Part shown: one piece after another, positions 34,962-42,319 of the stretch
Position numbering within the stretch: the first letter of the stretch is position 1
Layout of the letters: the number at the start of each line of letters is the position of its first letter
Assembly: GCF_042676985.1 (NCBI RefSeq)
Contig: NZ_JBHTIK010000015.1
Span: 372,001-436,000, forward strand
Reading direction: 5' to 3'
DNA from: Sphingosinicella xenopeptidilytica
Lineage (GTDB): Bacteria > Pseudomonadota > Alphaproteobacteria > Sphingomonadales > Sphingomonadaceae
Length of the DNA stretch: 64,000 bases
The notes under the pieces: model-generated
What the model was told of the DNA's origin: nothing
The model's input: only the letters and a program-made list of their open reading frames with translations
Databases searched by the model: none
Made by a program: the position numbers and the translations under genes

Positions 34962-35058
34962 GGGACTGCCGCCGGCAGTCGTAGCACCCTTCACATCGAA
35001 TCGTTGTCGAAACAATGCGGCCGAAATAGCGTCTTCACTCCATTGTAATGGGGGCATT

Positions 35059-35391
35059 ATGAAACGCTTTTCGCTGATTTTCGGCGCGGCTGCCGTTGTA
35101 TCTGGCTGCGCATCTACCCAGGCCGTTCTCGACAAGGCGCCGACGGAGGTATTCCGCTCCGAAAAGAGCCAGAACGAAGTCGCGTTCTGCCTTGCGAACA
35201 AGAATAACACATCGGCTTTGGACCGGGATGACGGCTCGAAAGTCATCCTCATCAAGAACGGCTATGGCGGGGTTTCCCTGGCTTTCACGGTTTTCAAGGA
35301 AGGCGAAGGCAGCCGCATCGAGTATCGCCGGGAATTCGGGACAGTCGGCGGCATCTGGAAACAGTGCATCGGCCTGAAAGACGAGAAGTAG
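35059..35391 (+). CDS. Small predicted lipoprotein
   Basis: A 110-aa product with a basic N-terminus and hydrophobic core ending in the lipobox VSGC (Cys at about residue 17). The mature part contains two more Cys (AFCLANKN and WKQCIGLK) that could form a disulfide in the periplasm. I recognise no family. It is followed by a strong terminator, so it is transcribed alone. Confidence 0.75.
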   Translation: MKRFSLIFGAAAVVSGCASTQAVLDKAPTEVFRSEKSQNEVAFCLANKNNTSALDRDDGSKVILIKNGYGGVSLAFTVFKEGEGSRIEYRREFGTVGGIWKQCIGLKDEK

Positions 35392-35398
35392 ACTCTGC

Positions 35399-35437
35399 AG
35401 CGAGGTTGAGCGACGCGCGCCGCTCAACCTCGCTTTT
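35399..35437 (+). terminator. Intrinsic terminator after the small lipoprotein gene
   Basis: A perfect 14-bp stem (AGCGAGGTTGAGCG at 35399-35412 with its complement at 35421-35434), an 8-base GC-rich loop, then a short T-rich tail TTTGCTT overlapping the arm's end. It sits between convergent genes; the opposite strand lacks a T-run but the hairpin may stop both. Confidence 0.85.
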
Positions 35438-35439
35438 GC

Positions 35440-36825
35440 TTACACCGCCGCCGGTAGCCGCAGTGTCGCGGCGAGACCACCGAGATCCTCGCTGCTGCCG
35501 AGCGTGATGCTGGCGCCGTAGATTTCGGCCACGTCCTTCACGATGGAAAGGCCGAGACCCGTGCCGGGCTTCTCGGTGTCGAGCCGCGCGCCGCGGCCGA
35601 AGATGCGGACGCGCTCGGCTTCCGCGATGCCGGGGCCGTCATCCTCCACGACAATCTCGATGAAGCGTTCCGGCCTGTCCGTGCGCGAGACCGAGACGAA
35701 CACGCGCCCGGCGCCATATTTCGCGGCGTTCTCGATAAGGTTGCCGGCCATTTCCTCAAGATCCTGCCGCTCGCCGTGGAACACGGCTGCGCGCTCGCCG
35801 TCGAGGTCGATGGTGACCTCGGGATAGATACGGCTGATCGCACGGCGCAGGCCTTCGAGCGCGGGCCATACCTCGGCGCGCGCGTTCACCGCCGATCGGC
35901 GGCCGAGCGCGCGGGCGCGGGCAAGGTGGTGATCGATGTGGCGCCGCATGATGGCGAGCTGGCCGCGCACCGTGACCGCGAGCGGGTTCGCCTGCCCCTC
36001 TGCCTCGTTCATCACGATCGCGAGCGGGGTCTTCAGGGCGTGCGCAAGGTTGCCTGCGTGCATCCGCGCCGCTTCCGCCTGCGCCTCTGTGTGATCCAGC
36101 AGTTCGTTCAGTTCGGCGACCATCGGCGACACTTCCGCCGGGAAATCGGAGGAGACGCGCCGCACCGCACCGCTGCGTACCGCCGCGATCTGGTCGCTGA
36201 TACGGCGCAGCGGCCAGAGACCGTAGCCCGTCTGAAGCCCCGCCATGCCGATGAGCCCGATGCCGAGCACGCCGAGCGACCACAGCACGGTCGCGCGCAC
36301 GCGGGCGAGCTGGCGGTCGAGTTCCGCCCGGTTTTGCGCAGCCTGCACGTGAAGCATGATCGGGCTGTCGGGCAGCACGATGTCGCGTTCCACGATGCGC
36401 AGCCGTTCGCCTTCGAAGGCGTCGCTGTCGTAGGCCACGGGTTCCTTGCTGGCGTCGAACGTACTCGGGGTCAGCGCGCGGTCCCACAGCGAGCGCGAAC
36501 GCAGCGGCTCCTGCCCCGCCATGCTGATCTGCCAGTAAAGACCCGAATAAGGCTCCTGAAAGCGTTGATCACCGAGCGAGCGATTCAGCCGGATTTCCCC
36601 CTCGGGGCCCAGCTCCACGGTCGCGATCAGCCCGGTGAGCACGCTGCGCAGGCGCTCGTCGAAGCCGTCGACGATAATGCGCCCGACCGTGCGTTCGAGC
36701 GCGTAGCCCCCCATCAGCAGCAGTGTGATGATCCACAGCGCCGATACCGCCAGCATACGGCGGCTGAGCGAACCGCGCCGGAAAAGCTGGCCGAAACGGG
36801 ATTCGCGTGGCGCGGTGACGGCCAC
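35440..36825 (-). CDS. Sensor histidine kinase (PhoQ/EnvZ-like)
   Basis: Inner-membrane kinase of 461 aa. Helix 1 is at about residues 25-42, a periplasmic sensor follows, helix 2 is at about 180-200, then a HAMP linker (GLWPLRRISDQIAAVRSG). The phospho-acceptor His262 is in AGNLAHALKTPLAIV. The ATPase domain has the N box NLIENAAKYG and the G1 box VEDDGPGIAEAE. It is separated by one base from the response regulator and ends the PepSY-regulator-kinase operon. The signal is unknown; PhoQ-like systems sense Mg2+ or cationic peptides. Confidence 0.9.
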   Translation of the reverse strand: MAVTAPRESRFGQLFRRGSLSRRMLAVSALWIITLLLMGGYALERTVGRIIVDGFDERLRSVLTGLIATVELGPEGEIRLNRSLGDQRFQEPYSGLYWQISMAGQEPLRSRSLWDRALTPSTFDASKEPVAYDSDAFEGERLRIVERDIVLPDSPIMLHVQAAQNRAELDRQLARVRATVLWSLGVLGIGLIGMAGLQTGYGLWPLRRISDQIAAVRSGAVRRVSSDFPAEVSPMVAELNELLDHTEAQAEAARMHAGNLAHALKTPLAIVMNEAEGQANPLAVTVRGQLAIMRRHIDHHLARARALGRRSAVNARAEVWPALEGLRRAISRIYPEVTIDLDGERAAVFHGERQDLEEMAGNLIENAAKYGAGRVFVSVSRTDRPERFIEIVVEDDGPGIAEAERVRIFGRGARLDTEKPGTGLGLSIVKDVAEIYGASITLGSSEDLGGLAATLRLPAAV

Positions 36826-36826
36826 C

Positions 36827-37495
36827 TCAGGCAGCTTGCGGATCGTCCAGGCTGTAGCCGAGACCGCGGATGGTCTGGATGAGGTCAGCGCCCAGCTTCT
36901 TGCGGATGCGCGTGATGAACACCTCGATGGTGTTCGAATCGCGGTCGAAATCCTGATCGTAGATGTGCTCGATCAGTTCGGTGCGCGAGACGACCTTGCC
37001 CTTGTGGTGCATCAGGTACGCGAGCAGCTTGTATTCCTGCGCGGTGAGCCGCACCGGCGTGCCGTTCAGCGTCACACGGCCGGAGCGCATATCGAGCCGC
37101 ACGTCGCCCGCTTCGAGTTCGGATGAGGCATTGCCCGTCGAGCGGCGGATGAGCGCGCGCAGCCGCGCGATCAGCTCCTCCATCTGGAACGGCTTGGCGA
37201 GATAATCGTCGGCGCCCGCGTCGAGCCCGGCCACCTTGTCGGACCAGCTGTCGCGCGCCGTCAGCACCAGCACGGGGATGGCGATGTCGGCCTTGCGCCA
37301 CTTGTCGAGCACGGTGAGCCCGTCCATCTCGGGAAGGCCGAGATCGAGCACGATCGCGTCATAGCTTTCGGAGGAGCCGAGGAAGTGCCCCTCTTCGCCG
37401 TCGTTCGCGACATCGACCGCGTAGCCGGCGCCTTCCAGCGTCTCGCGAAGCTGGCGTGCAAGCGTGGGTTCGTCCTCGACGATCAGCAGGCGCAT
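36827..37495 (-). CDS. OmpR/PhoP-family response regulator
   Basis: 222-aa transcription factor. The receiver domain has the acidic pocket VEDEP and phospho-acceptor Asp51 in IVLDLGLPEMDG, Thr in VLVLTARD and Lys in YLAKPFQMEELIARL. The C-terminal winged helix covers about residues 125-220 (LTAQEYKLLAYLMHHKGKVV; EVFITRIRKKLG). It pairs with the kinase downstream. A direct repeat with 11-base spacing upstream of the operon (37864-37880) is a candidate autoregulatory site. Confidence 0.93.
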   Translation of the reverse strand: MRLLIVEDEPTLARQLRETLEGAGYAVDVANDGEEGHFLGSSESYDAIVLDLGLPEMDGLTVLDKWRKADIAIPVLVLTARDSWSDKVAGLDAGADDYLAKPFQMEELIARLRALIRRSTGNASSELEAGDVRLDMRSGRVTLNGTPVRLTAQEYKLLAYLMHHKGKVVSRTELIEHIYDQDFDRDSNTIEVFITRIRKKLGADLIQTIRGLGYSLDDPQAA

Positions 37496-37505
37496 GGGGA
37501 AACCT

Positions 37506-37826
37506 TCAGTTGCCGTCTATGTCGATGATATGGCCGGTCTTGGCGTCGACGTCCACCTCGACGACCGAGCCTTCGCGCAGGTAGCGCAGCCGGTAGCGCT
37601 TCCGATCCATGTCGAGCTTGCTGCCGACGAGTTCGCCGCCCACGCGGTTGCCGACGCGGCTCTTGATCTCGCCGAGCGAGCGAATCTCGCCGCTCTTCGT
37701 CGCCGCCCGTGCCGCATCGTGATCCTTCATCTTCGGATCGAGCGCCTGCGCCGGCGCCGCAGTCGCTGCGGAAACGCAAAGGGCAAGCCAGACAAAGGCG
37801 AAACGAAACTTCACACGCGAACTCAT
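37506..37826 (-). CDS. PepSY domain periplasmic protein
   Basis: A 106-aa protein with a signal peptide (residues 1-28, ending AQA) and a PepSY-like end (YRLRYLREGSVVEVDVDAKTGHIIDIDG). It heads the operon with the response regulator and kinase, 10 bases apart, and is probably a periplasmic modulator of the kinase or a protease inhibitor, as proposed for PepSY domains. The start at 37826 was chosen because the signal peptide begins there; the frame is open to 37901. Confidence 0.85.
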   Translation of the reverse strand: MSSRVKFRFAFVWLALCVSAATAAPAQALDPKMKDHDAARAATKSGEIRSLGEIKSRVGNRVGGELVGSKLDMDRKRYRLRYLREGSVVEVDVDAKTGHIIDIDGN

Positions 37827-37863
37827 TCTGTAGAAATGCCCGTCACGATTACCGCCCGCGCGG

Positions 37864-37880
37864 TGAATAGCCCATGAATA
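37864..37880 (-). promoter_or_regulatory. Candidate OmpR/PhoP-type direct repeat before the two-component operon
   Basis: On the minus strand TATTCA occurs twice with an 11-base period (37875-37880 and 37864-37869), the spacing used by OmpR-family dimers. It lies 38 to 54 bases before the PepSY gene start and could serve autoregulation. It also lies in the shared upstream region of the divergent ABC-F gene. Confidence 0.4.
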
Positions 37881-37942
37881 TTGCGCAGACGCCGCAATCA
37901 CCCTAACTCCCCCCTCGTTCCTCTCGCCTGGAAGTCTAACGC

Positions 37943-39715
37943 GTGTCCGCCCCCATTGTCTCGCTTGAATCCATTGGCCTCGTACAAGGCACGGGCTGGC
38001 TACTACGCGGCCTCGATCTTTTCATCGGCGAACGCGACCGGCTGGCGCTCATCGGCCGCAACGGCGCGGGCAAGACGACGCTCTTCCGTCTCATCGCCGG
38101 ACTCGTCGATTTCGACGAGGGCGAGCGCAAGGCCCGCCCCGGCACGCACATCGTGCTGCTGGAGCAGGATCCCAAGGTCACCGGCTTCGCCACCTTGCGC
38201 GATTTCGCCATGCGCGGCCCCGGCGCACCGGAGGCGCACGAGGTGGACGCCATCGCCGACCAGATCGGCCTCGACCTTGACCGCTCCGCCGAAACCGCGA
38301 GCGGCGGCGAACGGCGCCGCGCTGCGCTCGCCCGCGCGCTCGCCGAAAACCCGGACCTGATTCTCCTCGACGAGCCCACCAACCACCTCGATCTCGCCGC
38401 GATCGAATGGCTGGAAGGTTGGCTTGGCCGCTACACGGGCGCATTCGTCGCGATCAGCCACGACCGTACCTTCCTCACCCGCCTCACGCGTTCCTCGCTC
38501 TGGCTCGATCGCGGCCAGGTCCGCCGCGCCGAGATCGGTTTCGGCGGCTTCGAAGCGTGGACCGAGCAGGTTTACGCCGAAGAGGCGCGCGCCGCCGAAA
38601 AGCTCGATTCGAAGCTCCGCGAAGAGCTCCACTGGCTCCAGCGCGGCGTCACCGCGCGCCGCCGCCGCAATCAGGGCCGTCTCGCCAAGCTGCAGGAGAT
38701 GCGCGCCCAGCGCGCGAGCATGATCGGGCAGGCCGGCAAGGCGAAGCTCGGCCTGCAAAGCGACGACGCTAAGGCCAAGATCGTCATCGATGCCGAGGGC
38801 GTCAGCAAGAGCTACGACGGCCGCACGATCATCAAGGATCTGACGCTCCGCATCCAGCGCGGCGACCGCATCGGCATCGTCGGCCCCAACGGTGCGGGCA
38901 AGACGACGCTCCTCAAGCTCCTCACCGGAGAGATCGCGCCCGATACGGGCACGGTGAGGCAGGCGAAAACGCTCGCGGGCATCACCATCGATCAGCAGCG
39001 GAAGCTCCTCGAACCGGGCAAGCGCGTGCGCGACATCCTGGCGGACGGCGGCGACTGGATCGATGTGCGTGGTGAGAAAAAGCACGTCATCGGCTACCTC
39101 AAGGAGTTCCTGTTCGATCCCGCCTACGCCGATGCGCCCGTCGATGCGCTCTCCGGCGGCGAACGCTCCCGGCTGCTGCTCTCGCGCGAGTTCGCCCGCG
39201 CCTCCAATCTCCTCGTCCTCGACGAGCCCACCAACGACCTCGACCTCGAAACGCTCGACCTCCTGCAGGAGGTGATCGCCGACTACGAGGGCACCGTGCT
39301 CATCGTCAGCCACGACCGCGACTTCCTCGACCGCACCGTCACGATGGTCGTCGGCCTCGACGGCAGCGGCCGTGCCGATGTCGTCGCGGGCGGCTTTGCC
39401 GACTGGGAGAAGAAGCGCACCCAGCGCATCGCCCCCAAGACAAGCAGCGCCCCCGCCGCCGAAGCCCCGCGCACCGCCCGCACCAAGCTCAGCTACAAGG
39501 ACCAGCGCGAGCTCGACCTGCTTCCCGGCGAAATCGAGGCCCTGAACGCCGAGATCGCCCTGCACGAAGAAAGCCTCGCCAACCCCGCGCTCTACACGCG
39601 CGACCCGGACGGCTTCATGCGGATTTCGGCGGCGCTCGACGCGGCGCGTGCGCGCCTCGCCACCTGCGAAGATCGCTGGCTCGAACTCGCCGAAATGTCA
39701 GAGGCGCTTGGATAA
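37943..39715 (+). CDS. ABC-F family ATPase (Uup-like)
   Basis: Soluble tandem ATPase of 590 aa. Domain 1 has Walker A GRNGAGKTTLF, signature ASGGERRRAAL and Walker B LILLDEPTNHLDL; domain 2 has GPNGAGKTTLLKLL, LSGGERSRLLLSRE and LLVLDEPTNDLDL. The interdomain linker is basic and helical, and a C-terminal coiled-coil region (DLLPGEIEALNAEIALHEES) is as in Uup. ABC-F proteins act at the ribosome or, for Uup, in branched DNA handling. GTG start at 37943. Confidence 0.9.
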   Translation: MSAPIVSLESIGLVQGTGWLLRGLDLFIGERDRLALIGRNGAGKTTLFRLIAGLVDFDEGERKARPGTHIVLLEQDPKVTGFATLRDFAMRGPGAPEAHEVDAIADQIGLDLDRSAETASGGERRRAALARALAENPDLILLDEPTNHLDLAAIEWLEGWLGRYTGAFVAISHDRTFLTRLTRSSLWLDRGQVRRAEIGFGGFEAWTEQVYAEEARAAEKLDSKLREELHWLQRGVTARRRRNQGRLAKLQEMRAQRASMIGQAGKAKLGLQSDDAKAKIVIDAEGVSKSYDGRTIIKDLTLRIQRGDRIGIVGPNGAGKTTLLKLLTGEIAPDTGTVRQAKTLAGITIDQQRKLLEPGKRVRDILADGGDWIDVRGEKKHVIGYLKEFLFDPAYADAPVDALSGGERSRLLLSREFARASNLLVLDEPTNDLDLETLDLLQEVIADYEGTVLIVSHDRDFLDRTVTMVVGLDGSGRADVVAGGFADWEKKRTQRIAPKTSSAPAAEAPRTARTKLSYKDQRELDLLPGEIEALNAEIALHEESLANPALYTRDPDGFMRISAALDAARARLATCEDRWLELAEMSEALG

Positions 39716-39745
39716 TTCAATTATTGCGACTGACTCCTAATAGCG

Positions 39746-39774
39746 TTGACTCTGCAAATCACTCTCAATAACAA
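39746..39774 (+). promoter_or_regulatory. Promoter with Fur-like box for TonB-dependent receptor 1
   Basis: TTGACT (39746-39751), 17 bases, TAACAA (39769-39774). The spacer and -10 hold an iron-box-like TGCAAATCACTCTCAATA (39753-39770). The block from TTGACT onward is nearly repeated before receptor 2 (29 of 35 bases identical by eye), which supports a shared iron regulator. Confidence 0.7.
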
Positions 39775-39806
39775 GCCCCTTCCGTTGACTACCGGGGGTT
39801 GTTTTG

Positions 39807-41966
39807 ATGTCGATTTCGCGTTCACGCCGTCTGTCGGGCGTCTCTATTTTTACGCTTGCACTCTCTGCCATGCCCGCCCTGGCGAACGAGGCCGACGACA
39901 ATGTCGTTGCCGACACCATCGTCGTCACCGCCGCAGGCTTTGAACAGAAGATCGAGCAGGCGCCCGCCTCGATCAGCGTGATCGGCCGCGAGGAAATCGA
40001 AACCATCCGCGCCGTCTCGATCACGGAAATCCTGCAGAACATCGAAGGCGTCGACGTCGGCGATTCCGTCGGCAAGAGCGGCGGCGCGCAGATCAGCATC
40101 CGCGGCATGGGGTCGGAGAACACGCTGATCCTGATCGACGGCCGCCGTCAGAACACGGCGGGCAGCGTCACGCCGAACGGCTTCAACGAGACGGCCACGA
40201 GCTTCCTGCCGCCGGTCTCCGCGATCGAGCGCGTGGAAGTGGTGCGCGGCCCGATGTCGACGCTGTACGGGTCGGACGCGATGGGCGGCGTCGTCAACAT
40301 CATCACCCGCAAGATCGGCGACCGCTGGGGCGGCTCGATCACCGGGCACACGACCATTCAGGGCGACCGCGACTTCGGCGACATCAAGGCCGGCAACGTC
40401 TATCTGAACGGCCCGCTGGTGCCCTCCCTGATCGGCGTCGCGCTGCGCGGCAGCTATTCGGAGCGCGCGCAGTCGGAGATCGCGTATCTCAACCTCGCGG
40501 GCGTACCGACGCCCGTCACGGGCTTCGGCCCGAACCCGACCAAGAACCGGATCTGGTCGGCGGGCGGGCGCATCAACCTCACGCCGCACGCCGATCACGA
40601 CGTGTGGGTCGACATCGATTTCGCCGACCAGTGGTACGACAATTCCAAGGCCCAGATGGGCACGAATACCGTCGCCGGCGGCTACGAGGACGTGCTGGAG
40701 TTCAAACGCGAGCAATATGTCCTCGCCCACAATTGGCGGCTGCCGTTCGGCACGCTGGAAAGCACGCTGTCGCACAACGTGACGGAAACGCTCGGTCGCC
40801 TGATCCCGGCGCTGGTCCCGGTGAAAGGCGGCGGCCCGCGCACGCTGGAAAGCACGAGCACGATCTTCGACACCAAGTTCTCGTCGCAGATCGCCAACCA
40901 CACCTTCACGCTCGGCGGCCAGTATTGGGACGCGGAGATGATCGACGGCGTCGCATCCGCGCCGTTCACCTTCGAGCAGTGGTCGCTGTTCGCCGAGGAC
41001 GAATGGCGCCTCGTCGAGAATTTCGCCCTCACCGTCGGCGGACGCTACGACGACCATTCCACCTTCGGCAGCCATTTCAGCCCGCGCGGTTACGCCGTGT
41101 GGAACGCCACCGACAACTGGACCGTGAAGGGCGGCGTCAGCGCCGGCTACAAGGCGCCGCGCCTCGAGCAGCTCGCGCCCGGCATCAACGGTTTCGGCAG
41201 CCAGGGGCGTCTGCCGCTGATCGGCACGCCCGGCCTGACCCCGGAAACCAGCATCGCGACCGAGCTCGCCGTCTTCTACGACAACCGCGAGAATTTCCGC
41301 GCCAGCCTCACCGTCTTCCGCAACGACTACGACGACAAGATCTCGTCGAGCGACGATCCGGTCGACAACTGCGCCTTCGGTGTCAGTGCGGTCGACTACG
41401 AGGCCGGAAATTATGAGACGACGGGCTGCGTCGATGTCGGTTTTTACCCAACCGTCGCGACCTTCGGTCAGTCTGTGAACATCGACAAGGCGCGCACGGA
41501 AGGCTTCGAGGCCACCATCCGCTGGGAACCCGTGCCGTCGGTGACGCTGTCGGGCAACTACACCTACACGGACAGCGAACAGCGCAGCGGCCCATCGAAG
41601 GGTGAACCGCTGACGAACACGCCCAAGCACATGCTGAACGGGCAGGCCCGCTGGCAGGCGACCGACATGCTGAATCTGTGGCTACGCGGCGAGTATCGCA
41701 GCCGCCGCTACCGGACGCCCGACACCGGGACCGGCAATGCGAAGGCGCTGTATGGTGACTACAAATCCTACGCGGTTTTCCATCTCGGCGGCTCGTTCCA
41801 GATCGATGCGTTCACGCTCAGCGCCACGGTCTACAACGTGCTCAACACCGATTTCGTGGACTATCAGCCGGCAACAAGCAGCACGGGTGCGGCCACCTTC
41901 GTGAACCGCTACATCAACAACCAGGAACCGCGCCGCCTGTGGCTATCCGCTAAGGTCGATTTCTAG
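39807..41966 (+). CDS. TonB-dependent outer-membrane receptor 1 (FepA/CirA-like)
   Basis: Outer-membrane siderophore or iron-complex receptor of 719 aa. A signal peptide (ending ALA-N) is followed by a TonB box-like DTIVVTA, the plug domain (ASISVIGREEIETI; ISIRGMGSENTLILIDGRR; RVEVVRGPMSTLYGSDAMGG) and a 22-strand barrel ending in RRLWLSAKVDF. The plug resembles FepA/CirA/IrgA-type receptors for catecholate complexes. The ATG at 39807 has GGGGG eight bases upstream; an in-frame TTG at 39804 is less likely. The ligand is unknown. Confidence 0.93.
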   Translation: MSISRSRRLSGVSIFTLALSAMPALANEADDNVVADTIVVTAAGFEQKIEQAPASISVIGREEIETIRAVSITEILQNIEGVDVGDSVGKSGGAQISIRGMGSENTLILIDGRRQNTAGSVTPNGFNETATSFLPPVSAIERVEVVRGPMSTLYGSDAMGGVVNIITRKIGDRWGGSITGHTTIQGDRDFGDIKAGNVYLNGPLVPSLIGVALRGSYSERAQSEIAYLNLAGVPTPVTGFGPNPTKNRIWSAGGRINLTPHADHDVWVDIDFADQWYDNSKAQMGTNTVAGGYEDVLEFKREQYVLAHNWRLPFGTLESTLSHNVTETLGRLIPALVPVKGGGPRTLESTSTIFDTKFSSQIANHTFTLGGQYWDAEMIDGVASAPFTFEQWSLFAEDEWRLVENFALTVGGRYDDHSTFGSHFSPRGYAVWNATDNWTVKGGVSAGYKAPRLEQLAPGINGFGSQGRLPLIGTPGLTPETSIATELAVFYDNRENFRASLTVFRNDYDDKISSSDDPVDNCAFGVSAVDYEAGNYETTGCVDVGFYPTVATFGQSVNIDKARTEGFEATIRWEPVPSVTLSGNYTYTDSEQRSGPSKGEPLTNTPKHMLNGQARWQATDMLNLWLRGEYRSRRYRTPDTGTGNAKALYGDYKSYAVFHLGGSFQIDAFTLSATVYNVLNTDFVDYQPATSSTGAATFVNRYINNQEPRRLWLSAKVDF

Positions 41967-42254
41967 AGCTTCGTACGCAAAAAAACGATGCGCCAACAAA
42001 GGGACAGAGCAAGCTGCGTGATTCCGAGATCGTGCAGCTTGCTCGAAACCGCGATCGTTTCAGATTGAATCAGCCCGAAAACAGCGCCGCGGACAACCCC
42101 GGCACGAACTTCGACCCAACGACGAGCGCAGGGCTTTCGCAGTCCCGCGTTTTTTTTGTGGCCATCGAAAGGCACCAGCGTTCGTACCGCTGTGCTTCTC
42201 GGGACACGTCCTGGGGAAACATTGCGCGATTGTTGCTGATTTATCTCGTTGATA
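41967..42254. other. Intergenic stretch between the two receptors
   Basis: About 290 bases without a credible gene. A perfect 11-bp inverted repeat, GAGCAAGCTGC (42007-42017) and GCAGCTTGCTC (42034-42044), lies 40 bases after the receptor 1 stop and may end its transcript, although no T-run follows. The short frames seen here look random. The receptor 2 promoter begins at 42255. Confidence 0.6.
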
Positions 42255-42283
42255 TTGACTCTGATATTCATTCTCAATAGCGA
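42255..42283 (+). promoter_or_regulatory. Promoter with Fur-like box for TonB-dependent receptor 2
   Basis: TTGACT (42255-42260), 17 bases, TAGCGA (42278-42283), with the iron-box-like TGATATTCATTCTCAATA at 42262-42279, close to the Fur consensus half-site GATAATCATTCTC. The -10 is weak, but spacing and sequence copy the receptor 1 promoter. Confidence 0.7.
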
Positions 42284-42319
42284 GCCCCTCGCACTCAACT
42301 TGCGGGGGTTTTTCATATG
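42284..42319 (+). promoter_or_regulatory. Receptor 2 leader: GGGGG ribosome site inside an inverted repeat
   Basis: CCCCTCGCA (42285-42293) can pair with TGCGGGGG (42301-42308) around a 7-base loop (9 bp with one T-G pair), and the GGGGG is the ribosome site eight bases before the ATG. TTTTT follows the stem, so it also looks like a terminator. If transcription starts where the promoter predicts (near 42290), the left arm is not in the RNA, so the role is uncertain. Confidence 0.4.

Noticed and set aside
34964..34980. GACTGCC/GGCAGTC hairpin after the DUF4197 gene as a terminator
   Set aside because: Short stem with a 3-base loop and no T-run; not strong enough to list as a terminator.
38003..39565. 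A 520-residue open frame opposite the ABC-F gene
   Set aside because: Antisense shadow of a clear tandem ATPase gene.
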